The position numbers and the translations under genes were made by a program. 64,000 bases of DNA from Nocardia sp. NBC_00565 (GTDB lineage: Bacteria; Actinomycetota; Actinomycetes; Mycobacteriales; Mycobacteriaceae): NCBI RefSeq assembly GCF_036345915.1, contig NZ_CP107785.1, positions 6,820,001 through 6,884,000 on the forward strand, given 5' to 3'. Below are positions 33,728-41,518 of the stretch, piece after piece. The notes under the pieces were generated by a model that saw nothing but the letters and a program-made list of their open reading frames with translations, did not search any database and was not told where the DNA came from. Within the stretch, counting starts at the first letter, position 1. Each line of letters opens with the position of its first letter.

Positions 33728-34963
33728 TCACACGGCTTCCTGCGGAATCGGCGCGCGGGCAACCAATGCGCGCAGCACGTCAGGGGTCAATACGGGTGCG
33801 AGCGAGCGCAGCTCGTCGGCGGTGCGGGCACCGCAGTTCACGCCGCGTAAGACGGTGGCCGCCAAGGCTTCCGCGGTGGCGGGCTCATCCATTACGCCAC
33901 CGGAGCGCCGATCGAGGTAGGCGACCAAACGCGGGACCGCCACATCGATCGCCTGCCGGAAGAACTCGTAGGTGGCCAGCCAGCGGGTGATCAGGTGGCC
34001 CGGGTGCATATCCCAGCCCTGGTAGTAGCCCAGGCGCAGCGCCCGGCCGACCAGCCGATGATGGTTGCGCAGTGCGGCTTCGGGATCGCGGTCCGGGACG
34101 ATCTGGGTGGAGCCGTCACAGATCCACACGCCGGTCTGGGCCGCGGCCACCTGCATGACCGACTTCGCATAGTCGGCCGCAGGGTGGTCGAGCGCCTGAT
34201 CGGGCGCGGCGATGCCACAGGCGGCCGTGTAGTCGTAGGTGCCGAAATGCAGTGCGCTGCAGCGACCTTCGGCGAGCGTCAGCATCTTGGCGATCGGGAC
34301 ACTGCCGTCGGCGGCGATGATCGCCTGCGGGCTCTCGATCTGCAGTTCGAACCGCAGCGTGCCCGCAGCGAGGCCGGAGCCGCGCTCGAAGCCCTCGCAC
34401 AGCGCCACGAGTGCCGAAGCCTGTTCCGCCGCACGGATCTTCGGGACGGTGAACACGAAACCCGCTGGCACACCGCCTGCCGCATCGAGCACCAACTCGA
34501 GGGTGCGCAAGGCGCGGTTGCGTTCGGCGCCCGCCAGGCCCTTCATCCGGATGCCGAGACTGGTCGGCCCACCGGCTTGCTTCGCCCACTCGGCGAGCAC
34601 CGTGCCCGCATTGGTCGCGGCCTTGTCCTCTTCGGCGTCGGCGCGGAACCCGTAGCCGTCCTCGAAGTCGATGCGCAGATCCTGGATCGGGTGCCGCTCG
34701 AGCTGTTCGCGTACGGCAGGCAGCGCCTCGGTGCCGTCGAGTGTGGCCAGCAGGTCGTGGTGGCGGTCGAGCAGCTCAATCGCCGCCGCACCCCATTCGG
34801 CGGGGGTTTCGGCGGTCGCGCGGTCCGCCGGCACGTAGGCGGTGTGGATCGGCTGGATCCGGTCGTCCGGGCCCGGATACCGGGTGCGCAGTTCGGCATC
34901 GACCGTGTCGAGTATCGCGTCGATGCGGGCGCGGACGTTCTCGGGTAGCCGTATGGCGCTCAC
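33728..34963 (-). CDS. DUF6986-type aldolase in the purine operon
   Basis: A 411-aa protein of the HpcH/HpaI-aldolase-like superfamily (DUF6986). Features: [94 protein letters not shown] and [17 protein letters not shown]. The Glu/Asp pairs would hold the divalent metal. Its place between xanthine dehydrogenase and allantoicase suggests a role in ureide breakdown, for example on ureidoglycolate or glyoxylate; that is inference. The GTG at 34963 overlaps the xdh stop (GTGA). Confidence 0.75.
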   Translation of the reverse strand: MSAIRLPENVRARIDAILDTVDAELRTRYPGPDDRIQPIHTAYVPADRATAETPAEWGAAAIELLDRHHDLLATLDGTEALPAVREQLERHPIQDLRIDFEDGYGFRADAEEDKAATNAGTVLAEWAKQAGGPTSLGIRMKGLAGAERNRALRTLELVLDAAGGVPAGFVFTVPKIRAAEQASALVALCEGFERGSGLAAGTLRFELQIESPQAIIAADGSVPIAKMLTLAEGRCSALHFGTYDYTAACGIAAPDQALDHPAADYAKSVMQVAAAQTGVWICDGSTQIVPDRDPEAALRNHHRLVGRALRLGYYQGWDMHPGHLITRWLATYEFFRQAIDVAVPRLVAYLDRRSGGVMDEPATAEALAATVLRGVNCGARTADELRSLAPVLTPDVLRALVARAPIPQEAV

Positions 34964-37900
34964 CCTGGATCTCCTTCCTGAAGGGCTCGCCAGATCCGGT
35001 CGGCCGTCATCGGCAAACGGGTCTGTCGTACCCCGACAGCATCGCGGATCGCATTTGCCAGCGCGGGGGCGACCGGATTGTACGGGGATTCGCTCATCGA
35101 CTTGGCACCGAGCGGGCCCAGGTCATCGGCGGTTTCCGCGAAGTAGACCTCGGTGCGCGGCAGATCGGCGAGCTGCGGGATGTGATAGTGCCGCAGCGTC
35201 TGGGTGGTTACCACGCCCTGTTCGGCACGCATGTCCTCGTAGAGCGCGGTGCCGATGGCCTGCGCGACACCGCCCTCCACCTGGCCGCGGCACTGCACCG
35301 GGTTGAGCACCGTGCCCGCGTCGGCGGCCTGGACGGACTGCAGGATGCGCACCGAACCAGTCTCCGGATGCACGGCGACCCGGAAGGCCTGCACATTGAA
35401 GCTGACCGAGCGCGGGCTGCCCGCGTGCGCACCGTGCCCGGACAGTTCGCCATCGGCCAGGAGTTTGGTGACCCCGATGAGCCGATCACCGCAGCGGACG
35501 CCCTCGGGATCCAGGACGCACTCCGATTCGGCTCGACCGGTCAGCTTCGCCGCGCGGACCAGGATGTGCTCGCGCAATGCAACGGCCGCGGCATAGGAGG
35601 CCCGGCCCGCGACCGTGATGCCGGTCGAACCGAAGGCGCCGGTGTCGTGGCCGACCACATCGGTGTCCGACTGGCGAATGACGATGCGGCGCACATCGGT
35701 GTCCAACGCCGTTGCCGCGAGCTGGGCGTGCACCGTTGTGGTGCCATTGCCGAATTCCACTGTGCCGACCCGGATCTCGTAGCGCCCGTCGGGGAGCAGG
35801 GTGGCGGTCGCCTCGGACCGGTGGCCGCGCGGTGGGATGGTGGCGATCATGGCCAGCGCCATGCCGGTGCCCACCCGCCAGTCCGGGCCGGGCGCGGGAA
35901 CACTATTGCCGCGCAGCAAGGCTCGCTCGGTCAGGTCCAGGCATTGATCGAGGCCGTAGCTGCCGAAACCCAGGTCGCTCTGGTCCACTTCGGCGCCGAC
36001 GAAGGTGTCGCCGGGAACCACGACATTGCGGCGGCGGAATTCGAACGGGTCGATGCCGAGTGCGCGCGCGAGTTCATCCATGGCCGACTCGACGCCGAAG
36101 ATGATCTGACCGAGGCCGTAGCCGCGGAACGCGCCGGAGGGAATGTTGTTGGTGTAGACCGTCTTCGCGTCGACGCGTTTGTTCGCGCAGCGATAGACCT
36201 CAACGGATTCGCCGACGCCGTGGAACATCACGCCCGCACTGTGGTTGCCGTAGGCACCGGCGTCGGCGAGCACGTCGATCGAGAGCGCGGTGAGCAGGCC
36301 GTCGGCGTTCGCGCCCGCGGTCACCGCGACTCGCATCGGATGACGGCAAGTGGCGCTGGTGAATTCGTCGGATCGGGTGAACTCGTACTGCACCGGTCGC
36401 CCGGTTCGCAGCACTGCCAACGCGATCAGATCCTCGGCCAGCATCTCCTGCTTGGCGCCGAACCCGCCGCCGACCCGCTTGGCGAATACTCGCACGCGTT
36501 CGCGTGGCAGTTCGAAAAGCTGGCACAGTTCGTCGCGCACCAAGAACGGCACCTGGGTGCTGCAGCGAATGACCAGCCTGCCGTCCTCGTCCAACCAGCC
36601 GATCCCGCCGTGGGTTTCGAGGTGCACGTGCTGGCCGCGCGGTGACTGCCACACGCCGCTGACCACGTACGCGGCTCCGGCCAGCTCCGTCTCGATATCG
36701 CCGACCTCGCCGTGTACCTCGGCGACCAGATTTCGATCCGCGTCGGCGATCCGGGCCGAATCCGGCTTTCCGGCGTGCAGTTTCGGAGCGTCTGGAAGCA
36801 GTGCGTCGGCCGGATCGAATACCGCGGACAGGACGTCGTATTCGACTTGTAGCGCGCGGCAGCCCGCGCGGGCGATATCCAGGCTGTCCGCGACTACGGC
36901 GGCGACCCGCTGGCCGACGAATCGGACCGTGCGATCGAGGACATAGGTGTCATCCGGGTCGTCGGCCCGAAGTTCGTGGCGCGCAGTCGAAAACGCGATA
37001 TCAGGAGCGTCTGCGTAGGTGAATACCGCATGCACGCCGGGTAGCGCCTCGGCCGAAGTGGGATCGATCGACACGATGCGCGCGTGCGGATGTGGGCTCT
37101 GGAGGACCGCGATATGCAATGGGGCCGTGGGCGGCGCGACGGAGGCATCCGCAGTGGGTGCCGCATCCTGTGGAGCGACGTCGAAGGTGAACGGTTCAGT
37201 GCCCGTGACGATCTGGGGTCCGGCGGGCGCACCGATGCTGGTGCCTGTCTGTCCGAATGCGGTGTGCTCCGCTGAAGTGACATCGTGCGCCGGGGCCTGG
37301 CCGACCGCCGCGCCGGTGCCCACTGTCGTACCGGAACCGACGGTCACACCGGGGCCGGCGGTCACACCGGGACCGGCGGTCACACCGGGACCGGCGGTCA
37401 CACCGGGGCCGACGGTCACACCGGGGCTGATCGGCGACTCGGCCGTACTGCCGCGAACTCGCCTGTCCGCCGAGACCGCATCCTGATCGAGTCCGACGGT
37501 CGCGGCGTCGCCGAGTGCATCGGCAGAATCCGGGCGGGCAGTACCGGTCAGCGCATCGGCGATCGCGCGATAGCCGGTGCAGCGGCACAGGTTTCCCTTC
37601 ATGAGCTCGGGTAACGCTCCCGCATCCGGGGCCGCCGGTCCGCCGCAGCCGAGGCCCGCGGCGGTGACCACCATGCCCGCGGTGCAGAAGCCGCATTGGA
37701 AGGCGGCGGCGTCCATGAATCGCTGTTGAACCGGATGCGGCTCCTCGACGGTGCCGAGGCCGGAGGCGGTGGTGATGGTGCGATCGGCGGCACGGTAGGC
37801 GGGAATGACGCAGGAGTGCACCGGCACACCGTCGAGTTGAACCGTGCAGGCGCCGCAGTCCCCCGCATCGCAACCCTTCTTCACGGCGAAGACGCCCTGT

Positions 37901-37977
37901 TCGCGCAGCAGCGTGCGCAGGCATTGACCCGGGCGCGGCTCGGCCCGCACGGTCTTGCCGTCTACCTCGAACTTCAT
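34960..37977 (-). CDS. Xanthine dehydrogenase, fused [2Fe-2S] and molybdopterin subunit
   Basis: A 1005-aa fusion. Residues 1-145 carry the two [2Fe-2S] centres: C36, C41, C44, C56 and C95, C98, C131, C133. Residues 185-226 are a 6-aa repeat linker (PGVTAG type), see the repeat entry. From about residue 290 follows the molybdopterin domain ([105 protein letters not shown] with the likely catalytic Glu). It oxidises hypoxanthine/xanthine to urate with the FAD subunit encoded upstream. Start and stop overlap both neighbours (ATGA/GTGA). Confidence 0.9.
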   Translation of the reverse strand: MKFEVDGKTVRAEPRPGQCLRTLLREQGVFAVKKGCDAGDCGACTVQLDGVPVHSCVIPAYRAADRTITTASGLGTVEEPHPVQQRFMDAAAFQCGFCTAGMVVTAAGLGCGGPAAPDAGALPELMKGNLCRCTGYRAIADALTGTARPDSADALGDAATVGLDQDAVSADRRVRGSTAESPISPGVTVGPGVTAGPGVTAGPGVTAGPGVTVGSGTTVGTGAAVGQAPAHDVTSAEHTAFGQTGTSIGAPAGPQIVTGTEPFTFDVAPQDAAPTADASVAPPTAPLHIAVLQSPHPHARIVSIDPTSAEALPGVHAVFTYADAPDIAFSTARHELRADDPDDTYVLDRTVRFVGQRVAAVVADSLDIARAGCRALQVEYDVLSAVFDPADALLPDAPKLHAGKPDSARIADADRNLVAEVHGEVGDIETELAGAAYVVSGVWQSPRGQHVHLETHGGIGWLDEDGRLVIRCSTQVPFLVRDELCQLFELPRERVRVFAKRVGGGFGAKQEMLAEDLIALAVLRTGRPVQYEFTRSDEFTSATCRHPMRVAVTAGANADGLLTALSIDVLADAGAYGNHSAGVMFHGVGESVEVYRCANKRVDAKTVYTNNIPSGAFRGYGLGQIIFGVESAMDELARALGIDPFEFRRRNVVVPGDTFVGAEVDQSDLGFGSYGLDQCLDLTERALLRGNSVPAPGPDWRVGTGMALAMIATIPPRGHRSEATATLLPDGRYEIRVGTVEFGNGTTTVHAQLAATALDTDVRRIVIRQSDTDVVGHDTGAFGSTGITVAGRASYAAAVALREHILVRAAKLTGRAESECVLDPEGVRCGDRLIGVTKLLADGELSGHGAHAGSPRSVSFNVQAFRVAVHPETGSVRILQSVQAADAGTVLNPVQCRGQVEGGVAQAIGTALYEDMRAEQGVVTTQTLRHYHIPQLADLPRTEVYFAETADDLGPLGAKSMSESPYNPVAPALANAIRDAVGVRQTRLPMTADRIWRALQEGDPG
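37331..37428 (-). repeat. 18-bp minisatellite in the xanthine dehydrogenase linker
   Basis: Five full 18-bp units (37331-37420) plus a partial one, each a variant of CCGGGACCGGCGGTCACA on the plus strand. They encode the [12 protein letters not shown] repeats that join the [2Fe-2S] part to the molybdopterin part. A diverged unit precedes at 37313-37330. In-frame units suggest slippage-driven length variation that keeps the gene open. Confidence 0.85.
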
Positions 37978-38831
37978 TGCGAATCACCGACTTCGGCGCG
38001 TAGCTGCGCGGCCACCTCCCGCGCCAGCACGCCACTGACGTGGCAGCGCCAGTCCGGTGCCCCGTGCGGATCGTCGAACCACAGTGTCGGATCGATCGCC
38101 TGGATCGCGGCCGACACTTCGGAATCGCTGGGCGTCGCATCAAAATCCAGCACAACGGGTCGGCTGGTGGCGGCGGTGACGGCGAACGCGCACCGACCGT
38201 CCACCTCACGACGCCCCATGACGACCGCCCCCGAACGGCCGAGCGGCGCCAGCGCAATCTTCCGGAAAGCAGTGCGCGCGAACAGACTTCGCGTCGGCAC
38301 GGTGATCGATCGCAACACCTCACCCGTGATCAGCACGTTACGCCCCGGCCCGACAATGAACTCCCGCAACGGAATCCGCCGATCGGTACCATCCGGCGAC
38401 CACACCAGCGCCACACCGTCCAACGCCACCAACGCCGCCGCCACCGCGCCCGCAGGCAACGACAGACACAGGTTCCCGCCCACGGTCGCGGTCCGCCAGA
38501 TCTTGTGTGACGCGACCAATGCTCGACACGCCGGCGCGAACAACCCGGTCCCCGGCCACTCCGTCCGCAAAACCTCCACCCCCAGCTCCCGCCCCGGCAC
38601 AGCCCCGGCGAACTCCGCCAACGTGCACGTCGCGGCGATTTCCAACCCCTCGGCAGTCGCCGTCAACGCGGGCCACCCCAGCCCGGTGATATCGACCAGC
38701 CGATCCAATCCGTCCTGCGGTTCGGAGAACAAAAACGTCCCACCCGCGAGCACTGCACACGACCCGCCGACGAAAGCCAGGTCGGCCCGCTCCCGCGCCA
38801 CGACAACATCTCGAATCGTGTCCAGATCCAC
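37974..38831 (-). CDS. Xanthine dehydrogenase FAD-binding subunit
   Basis: A 285-aa FAD-binding (CO-dehydrogenase flavoprotein-like) domain: [29 protein letters not shown] is the FAD loop AGGTxLxx, [26 protein letters not shown] contains the T-x-G-G-N motif, and [16 protein letters not shown] follows. It passes electrons from the fused molybdo-FeS subunit to NAD+ or another acceptor. The GTG at 38831 begins [10 protein letters not shown]; the frame stays open upstream to 38891. Its stop overlaps the start of the fused subunit. Position first in the operon; a 13-bp motif shared with the ABC importer lies 74 bp upstream. Confidence 0.88.
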   Translation of the reverse strand: MDLDTIRDVVVARERADLAFVGGSCAVLAGGTFLFSEPQDGLDRLVDITGLGWPALTATAEGLEIAATCTLAEFAGAVPGRELGVEVLRTEWPGTGLFAPACRALVASHKIWRTATVGGNLCLSLPAGAVAAALVALDGVALVWSPDGTDRRIPLREFIVGPGRNVLITGEVLRSITVPTRSLFARTAFRKIALAPLGRSGAVVMGRREVDGRCAFAVTAATSRPVVLDFDATPSDSEVSAAIQAIDPTLWFDDPHGAPDWRCHVSGVLAREVAAQLRAEVGDSQ

Positions 38832-38904
38832 GCCACACCTCGCTCCACTGACCGCTGCCGCCACCCTAGAATCCGAGCGTTGCGGCAACATTTCACAACG
38901 CCCG

Positions 38905-38917
38905 CCCCAGATTGCGC
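38905..38917. promoter_or_regulatory. Shared 13-bp motif, copy 1 (xanthine dehydrogenase operon)
   Basis: CCCCAGATTGCGC lies 74 bp upstream of the FAD-subunit start. The identical 13-mer occurs at 54030-54042 before the ABC importer ATPase gene; 17 of 23 bases match when extended. A shared regulator site of the purine genes is a reasonable inference. Confidence 0.45.
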
Positions 38918-39141
38918 GGCGGTAACCACACCGGATTCTTCTCTATCCTCGCTCGAGCACTAAGCGCAGGTCAGCGGCGGTCCGGTTATGCGGTTTCGCG
39001 AGGTACACGGGTGTTATTGATCACGGTGTCGCCGGCGGTCTCGTTATTCACGTACCAGGCGAATAACAGCCCTGCGAACTCGGCGCAATCCCACCGGCGC
39101 AGGCTACGAAACCTGGCCCGCCGCCGCACCGGGAGGCACGG

Positions 39142-39381
39142 ACGAGGAGCGCCGCAAACTCAGCCGCTCACTATTCGGCCCTGCAGTGCTATGTCTACTC
39201 GCTGAACATCGCACAGCGGATCCGCGATCCGCACGGTGAGGCGGATGCTCTGCGCGCGATCGGCCAGGTAGCCGCCGAAACTGGTGACATCGGCGAGGCC
39301 CGGCGGCTGTCGGCGCGAGGGCTCGAACTCTATGGCGAGATCGGCGTGCGGCGCACGGCCCGTCGGCGACCGTCGGCTTAG
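39142..39381 (+). pseudogene. Remnant of a TPR-repeat regulator C terminus
   Basis: The plus-strand frame reads AHYSALQCYVYSLNIAQRIR, DPHGEADALRAIGQVAAETG and DIGEARRLSARGLELYGEIG before a TAG at 39381. This matches the last TPR units of the STAND protein at 41519-44407 (for example RRIGDPLGQADALRGRATVAVKTGQ). No start or N-terminal domain is present, so it is the leftover end of a related regulator. The surrounding 38932-39473 holds no intact gene; an inverted repeat GTTATTC/GAATAAC lies at 39043-39067. Confidence 0.55.
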
Positions 39382-39473
39382 CCGTTCGACACGGTGTCAT
39401 TGGTCACCGCAATGCTTGATATGCCGGGATTTGGCATTATCTTCTAGCCGCGCGACTCAGCACTTCCTTCGCC

Positions 39474-40283
39474 GTGGTCGCGCCACTTCGTGCATTGAGC
39501 AACCACACCCTCAGTCGGAAGGTTCCGGCCATTAACCAGCACCTGGTGCCCGAGATCAGCGCCGATCTCGAGTCCTTCGCGCCCCGCACCCGAACCGGGG
39601 CTCCTTTCTGGCGGCTCGCCGAGAGTGACTTCGACCTGTCCCCCGATGAGCGCTCGGTACTGCAACGCGCGTTCCATGACTCGACCGCACTGGACCAGTG
39701 GCTACCGAACGGCGAAACCTATCGCCGACGAGCCTATGGCAGCTACACGCTGTCGGTCCGCGACATGACCTTCACACCGATCGACGAGCCACCGCCCTAT
39801 ATGCAATCGACCGAGGTCAATCCCCTGGTCGGCGGCATCGAACGCCGATTCAGGCATATCGAACCCAGCCATGCCGCGACCGAGCCGACCAGGAAGATCG
39901 CGGCAGTCGTCGCCCGGTCCTTGGCGGCGGCAGGCGTGCTGTCGGCCGAACTGACTCCCGAGGTACTGGTCGATGCCCACTACATGGCCATCACCGCACC
40001 TGGTGAACCGGCACCGGAAGGCAAACACCGCGATGGCCTGATCGCCGGATCGGCGCATTTGATCGAGCGGCGAAACCTGAAGAAGGACACCGGAATCTCC
40101 TCCATCTACGACGGAGCTCATCCGGACATCGAACTGGCGGCGTTCGAGCTGCAGCGGCCGCTGGACTCCTATGTCTTCGACGATGCGCGAGTCCAACACT
40201 TCACCAGCAGGATTCTGCCGACCATGCCCGATGTGCGGGCCTATCGAAATGTGCTGCTCCTAGGATTCAGAAGACGTGACTGA
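39474..40283 (+). CDS. 2OG-Fe dioxygenase family protein
   Basis: A 269-aa protein of the 2OG-Fe_Oxy_2/BsmA-like family: LSPDERSVLQRAFHDSTALDQW, RRRAYGSYTL, PLVGGIERRF, then an H-x-D iron motif in GKHRDGLIAGSAHLIERRNL and a distal His in DDARVQHFTSRILP, with an Arg for 2-oxoglutarate. Relatives hydroxylate free amino acids such as isoleucine. The product here could be a hydroxylated amino acid or peptide. The GTG start is at 39474. Its 3' end overlaps the next gene (M20 peptidase) by 8 bp, so the two are probably one functional pair. Confidence 0.8.
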   Translation: MVAPLRALSNHTLSRKVPAINQHLVPEISADLESFAPRTRTGAPFWRLAESDFDLSPDERSVLQRAFHDSTALDQWLPNGETYRRRAYGSYTLSVRDMTFTPIDEPPPYMQSTEVNPLVGGIERRFRHIEPSHAATEPTRKIAAVVARSLAAAGVLSAELTPEVLVDAHYMAITAPGEPAPEGKHRDGLIAGSAHLIERRNLKKDTGISSIYDGAHPDIELAAFELQRPLDSYVFDDARVQHFTSRILPTMPDVRAYRNVLLLGFRRRD

Positions 40284-41508
40284 CTCGATCGACACATTGA
40301 TCGGCGGACTGGACCGCTTGCTCCCCGAGGACGAGCTCGTGCACATCGCCACCGAACTCGCCGCTGTCCCCTCGTTCACCGGGCACGAGACGGAGTTGGC
40401 GATCCATATCCGGAAACTACTCGCGAACAACAGTATTCGAGCCTTCGAACAAGAAGTGCGGCCCGGACGACGCCAGACGATCGGACTGCTCGGCGACCAG
40501 GACACTGCGCCGGCGCTCATGCTCAACGGGCACTTGGATATGGATCCGTTGGGGCGCGAACACCCGGACGACCCGTTCACGGCACAGCGTCGGGGCGATC
40601 AGCTGTTCGGGGCCGGTCTGCACAATATGAAGAGCGGCCTCGCCGCCATGCTCGGTGCGGCGATCGCCGTGCGCCGCAGCGGAATTCCGCTGCGTCGGCC
40701 CTTGCTGCTCGAGTTCGTGGTCGGCGAACTCCAGGGTGGCGTCGGTACGAAATACGCGCTGGCAAGCGGGCTGACGGCCGACGCCGCCGTGGTCCCGGAG
40801 CCCTATTCGGTTCGTCGAGTCATCACCCGTACCGCGGGGGTGCACAAGTTCGCCGTGGTCGTCCGGGGTCACACCGCCCACACCAGCCGATTCGACGAGG
40901 GCGTCGATGCGATCGCGGTACTGCGCAGGGTGCTCGATCTCCTCGACGAGACCGATCTCGGCTTGCGCGATGCCGCCTTTCCGCCGCTACCTCGGGTGCA
41001 GGTGGCCGGCCTGCTCGCGGGACGTGGTGAGTCGCATGATCTTTCGGGTATTTCCTACCTCGCCGACAAGGCAACGGCGCTCATCGATCTACGTTATCCA
41101 CCGCCTTACGAACCCGAGGATGTCGCCGCGGCCATCGACGCTGTCCTCGAGCACCTCCGCCCACGATTCCCCGAGGCCCAGATCGACGTGGAGCATCCGA
41201 TCGACCCACAGTTCCGCGTCGGCGGCACCGATATGCCGCCGATGGACATGTCGCCCGACTGCCGGCTGGTGCGCGATATCGCCGAACTACTGCCCCGGGT
41301 CTCGGATTTCGACGTCGAGGAGACCGGACTGGCGCTGCCGTATTCGTACTGTGGCAACGACACCACCCACCTCAGCCGGGCGGGCATCGAATGCTGTCTG
41401 TTCGGACCGCGCGGCACCACCCCCGATACCGAACATCACGTACTGATCAGTGAAATGGCCGCCTGTGCCCGCACGCTGGCCGCCTTGGCGGTTCGCCGCT
41501 GCGCGTGA
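40276..41508 (+). CDS. M20-family amidohydrolase with altered metal site
   Basis: A 410-aa M20/DapE/ArgE-like protein. H86-x-D88 (NGHLDMDP), E175 (VVPEPYS) and the final His (TEHHVLISEM) are kept. The bridging Asp of the DMKGG motif is N117 (GLHNMKSG) and the usual E-E pair is E151-L152 (VGELQGG). A dinuclear zinc centre is therefore doubtful; a one-metal or altered activity is possible. It is translated with the upstream dioxygenase (8-bp overlap), suggesting that it releases or trims an acylated amino acid or peptide made or hydroxylated by that enzyme. Confidence 0.75.
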   Translation: MTDSIDTLIGGLDRLLPEDELVHIATELAAVPSFTGHETELAIHIRKLLANNSIRAFEQEVRPGRRQTIGLLGDQDTAPALMLNGHLDMDPLGREHPDDPFTAQRRGDQLFGAGLHNMKSGLAAMLGAAIAVRRSGIPLRRPLLLEFVVGELQGGVGTKYALASGLTADAAVVPEPYSVRRVITRTAGVHKFAVVVRGHTAHTSRFDEGVDAIAVLRRVLDLLDETDLGLRDAAFPPLPRVQVAGLLAGRGESHDLSGISYLADKATALIDLRYPPPYEPEDVAAAIDAVLEHLRPRFPEAQIDVEHPIDPQFRVGGTDMPPMDMSPDCRLVRDIAELLPRVSDFDVEETGLALPYSYCGNDTTHLSRAGIECCLFGPRGTTPDTEHHVLISEMAACARTLAALAVRRCA

Positions 41509-41518
41509 CCCGACCGGA

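Noticed and set aside
37313..37428. Short regular repeats that could be read as a CRISPR array
   Set aside because: Units of 18 bp are contiguous, have no spacers and are in frame inside the xanthine dehydrogenase gene.
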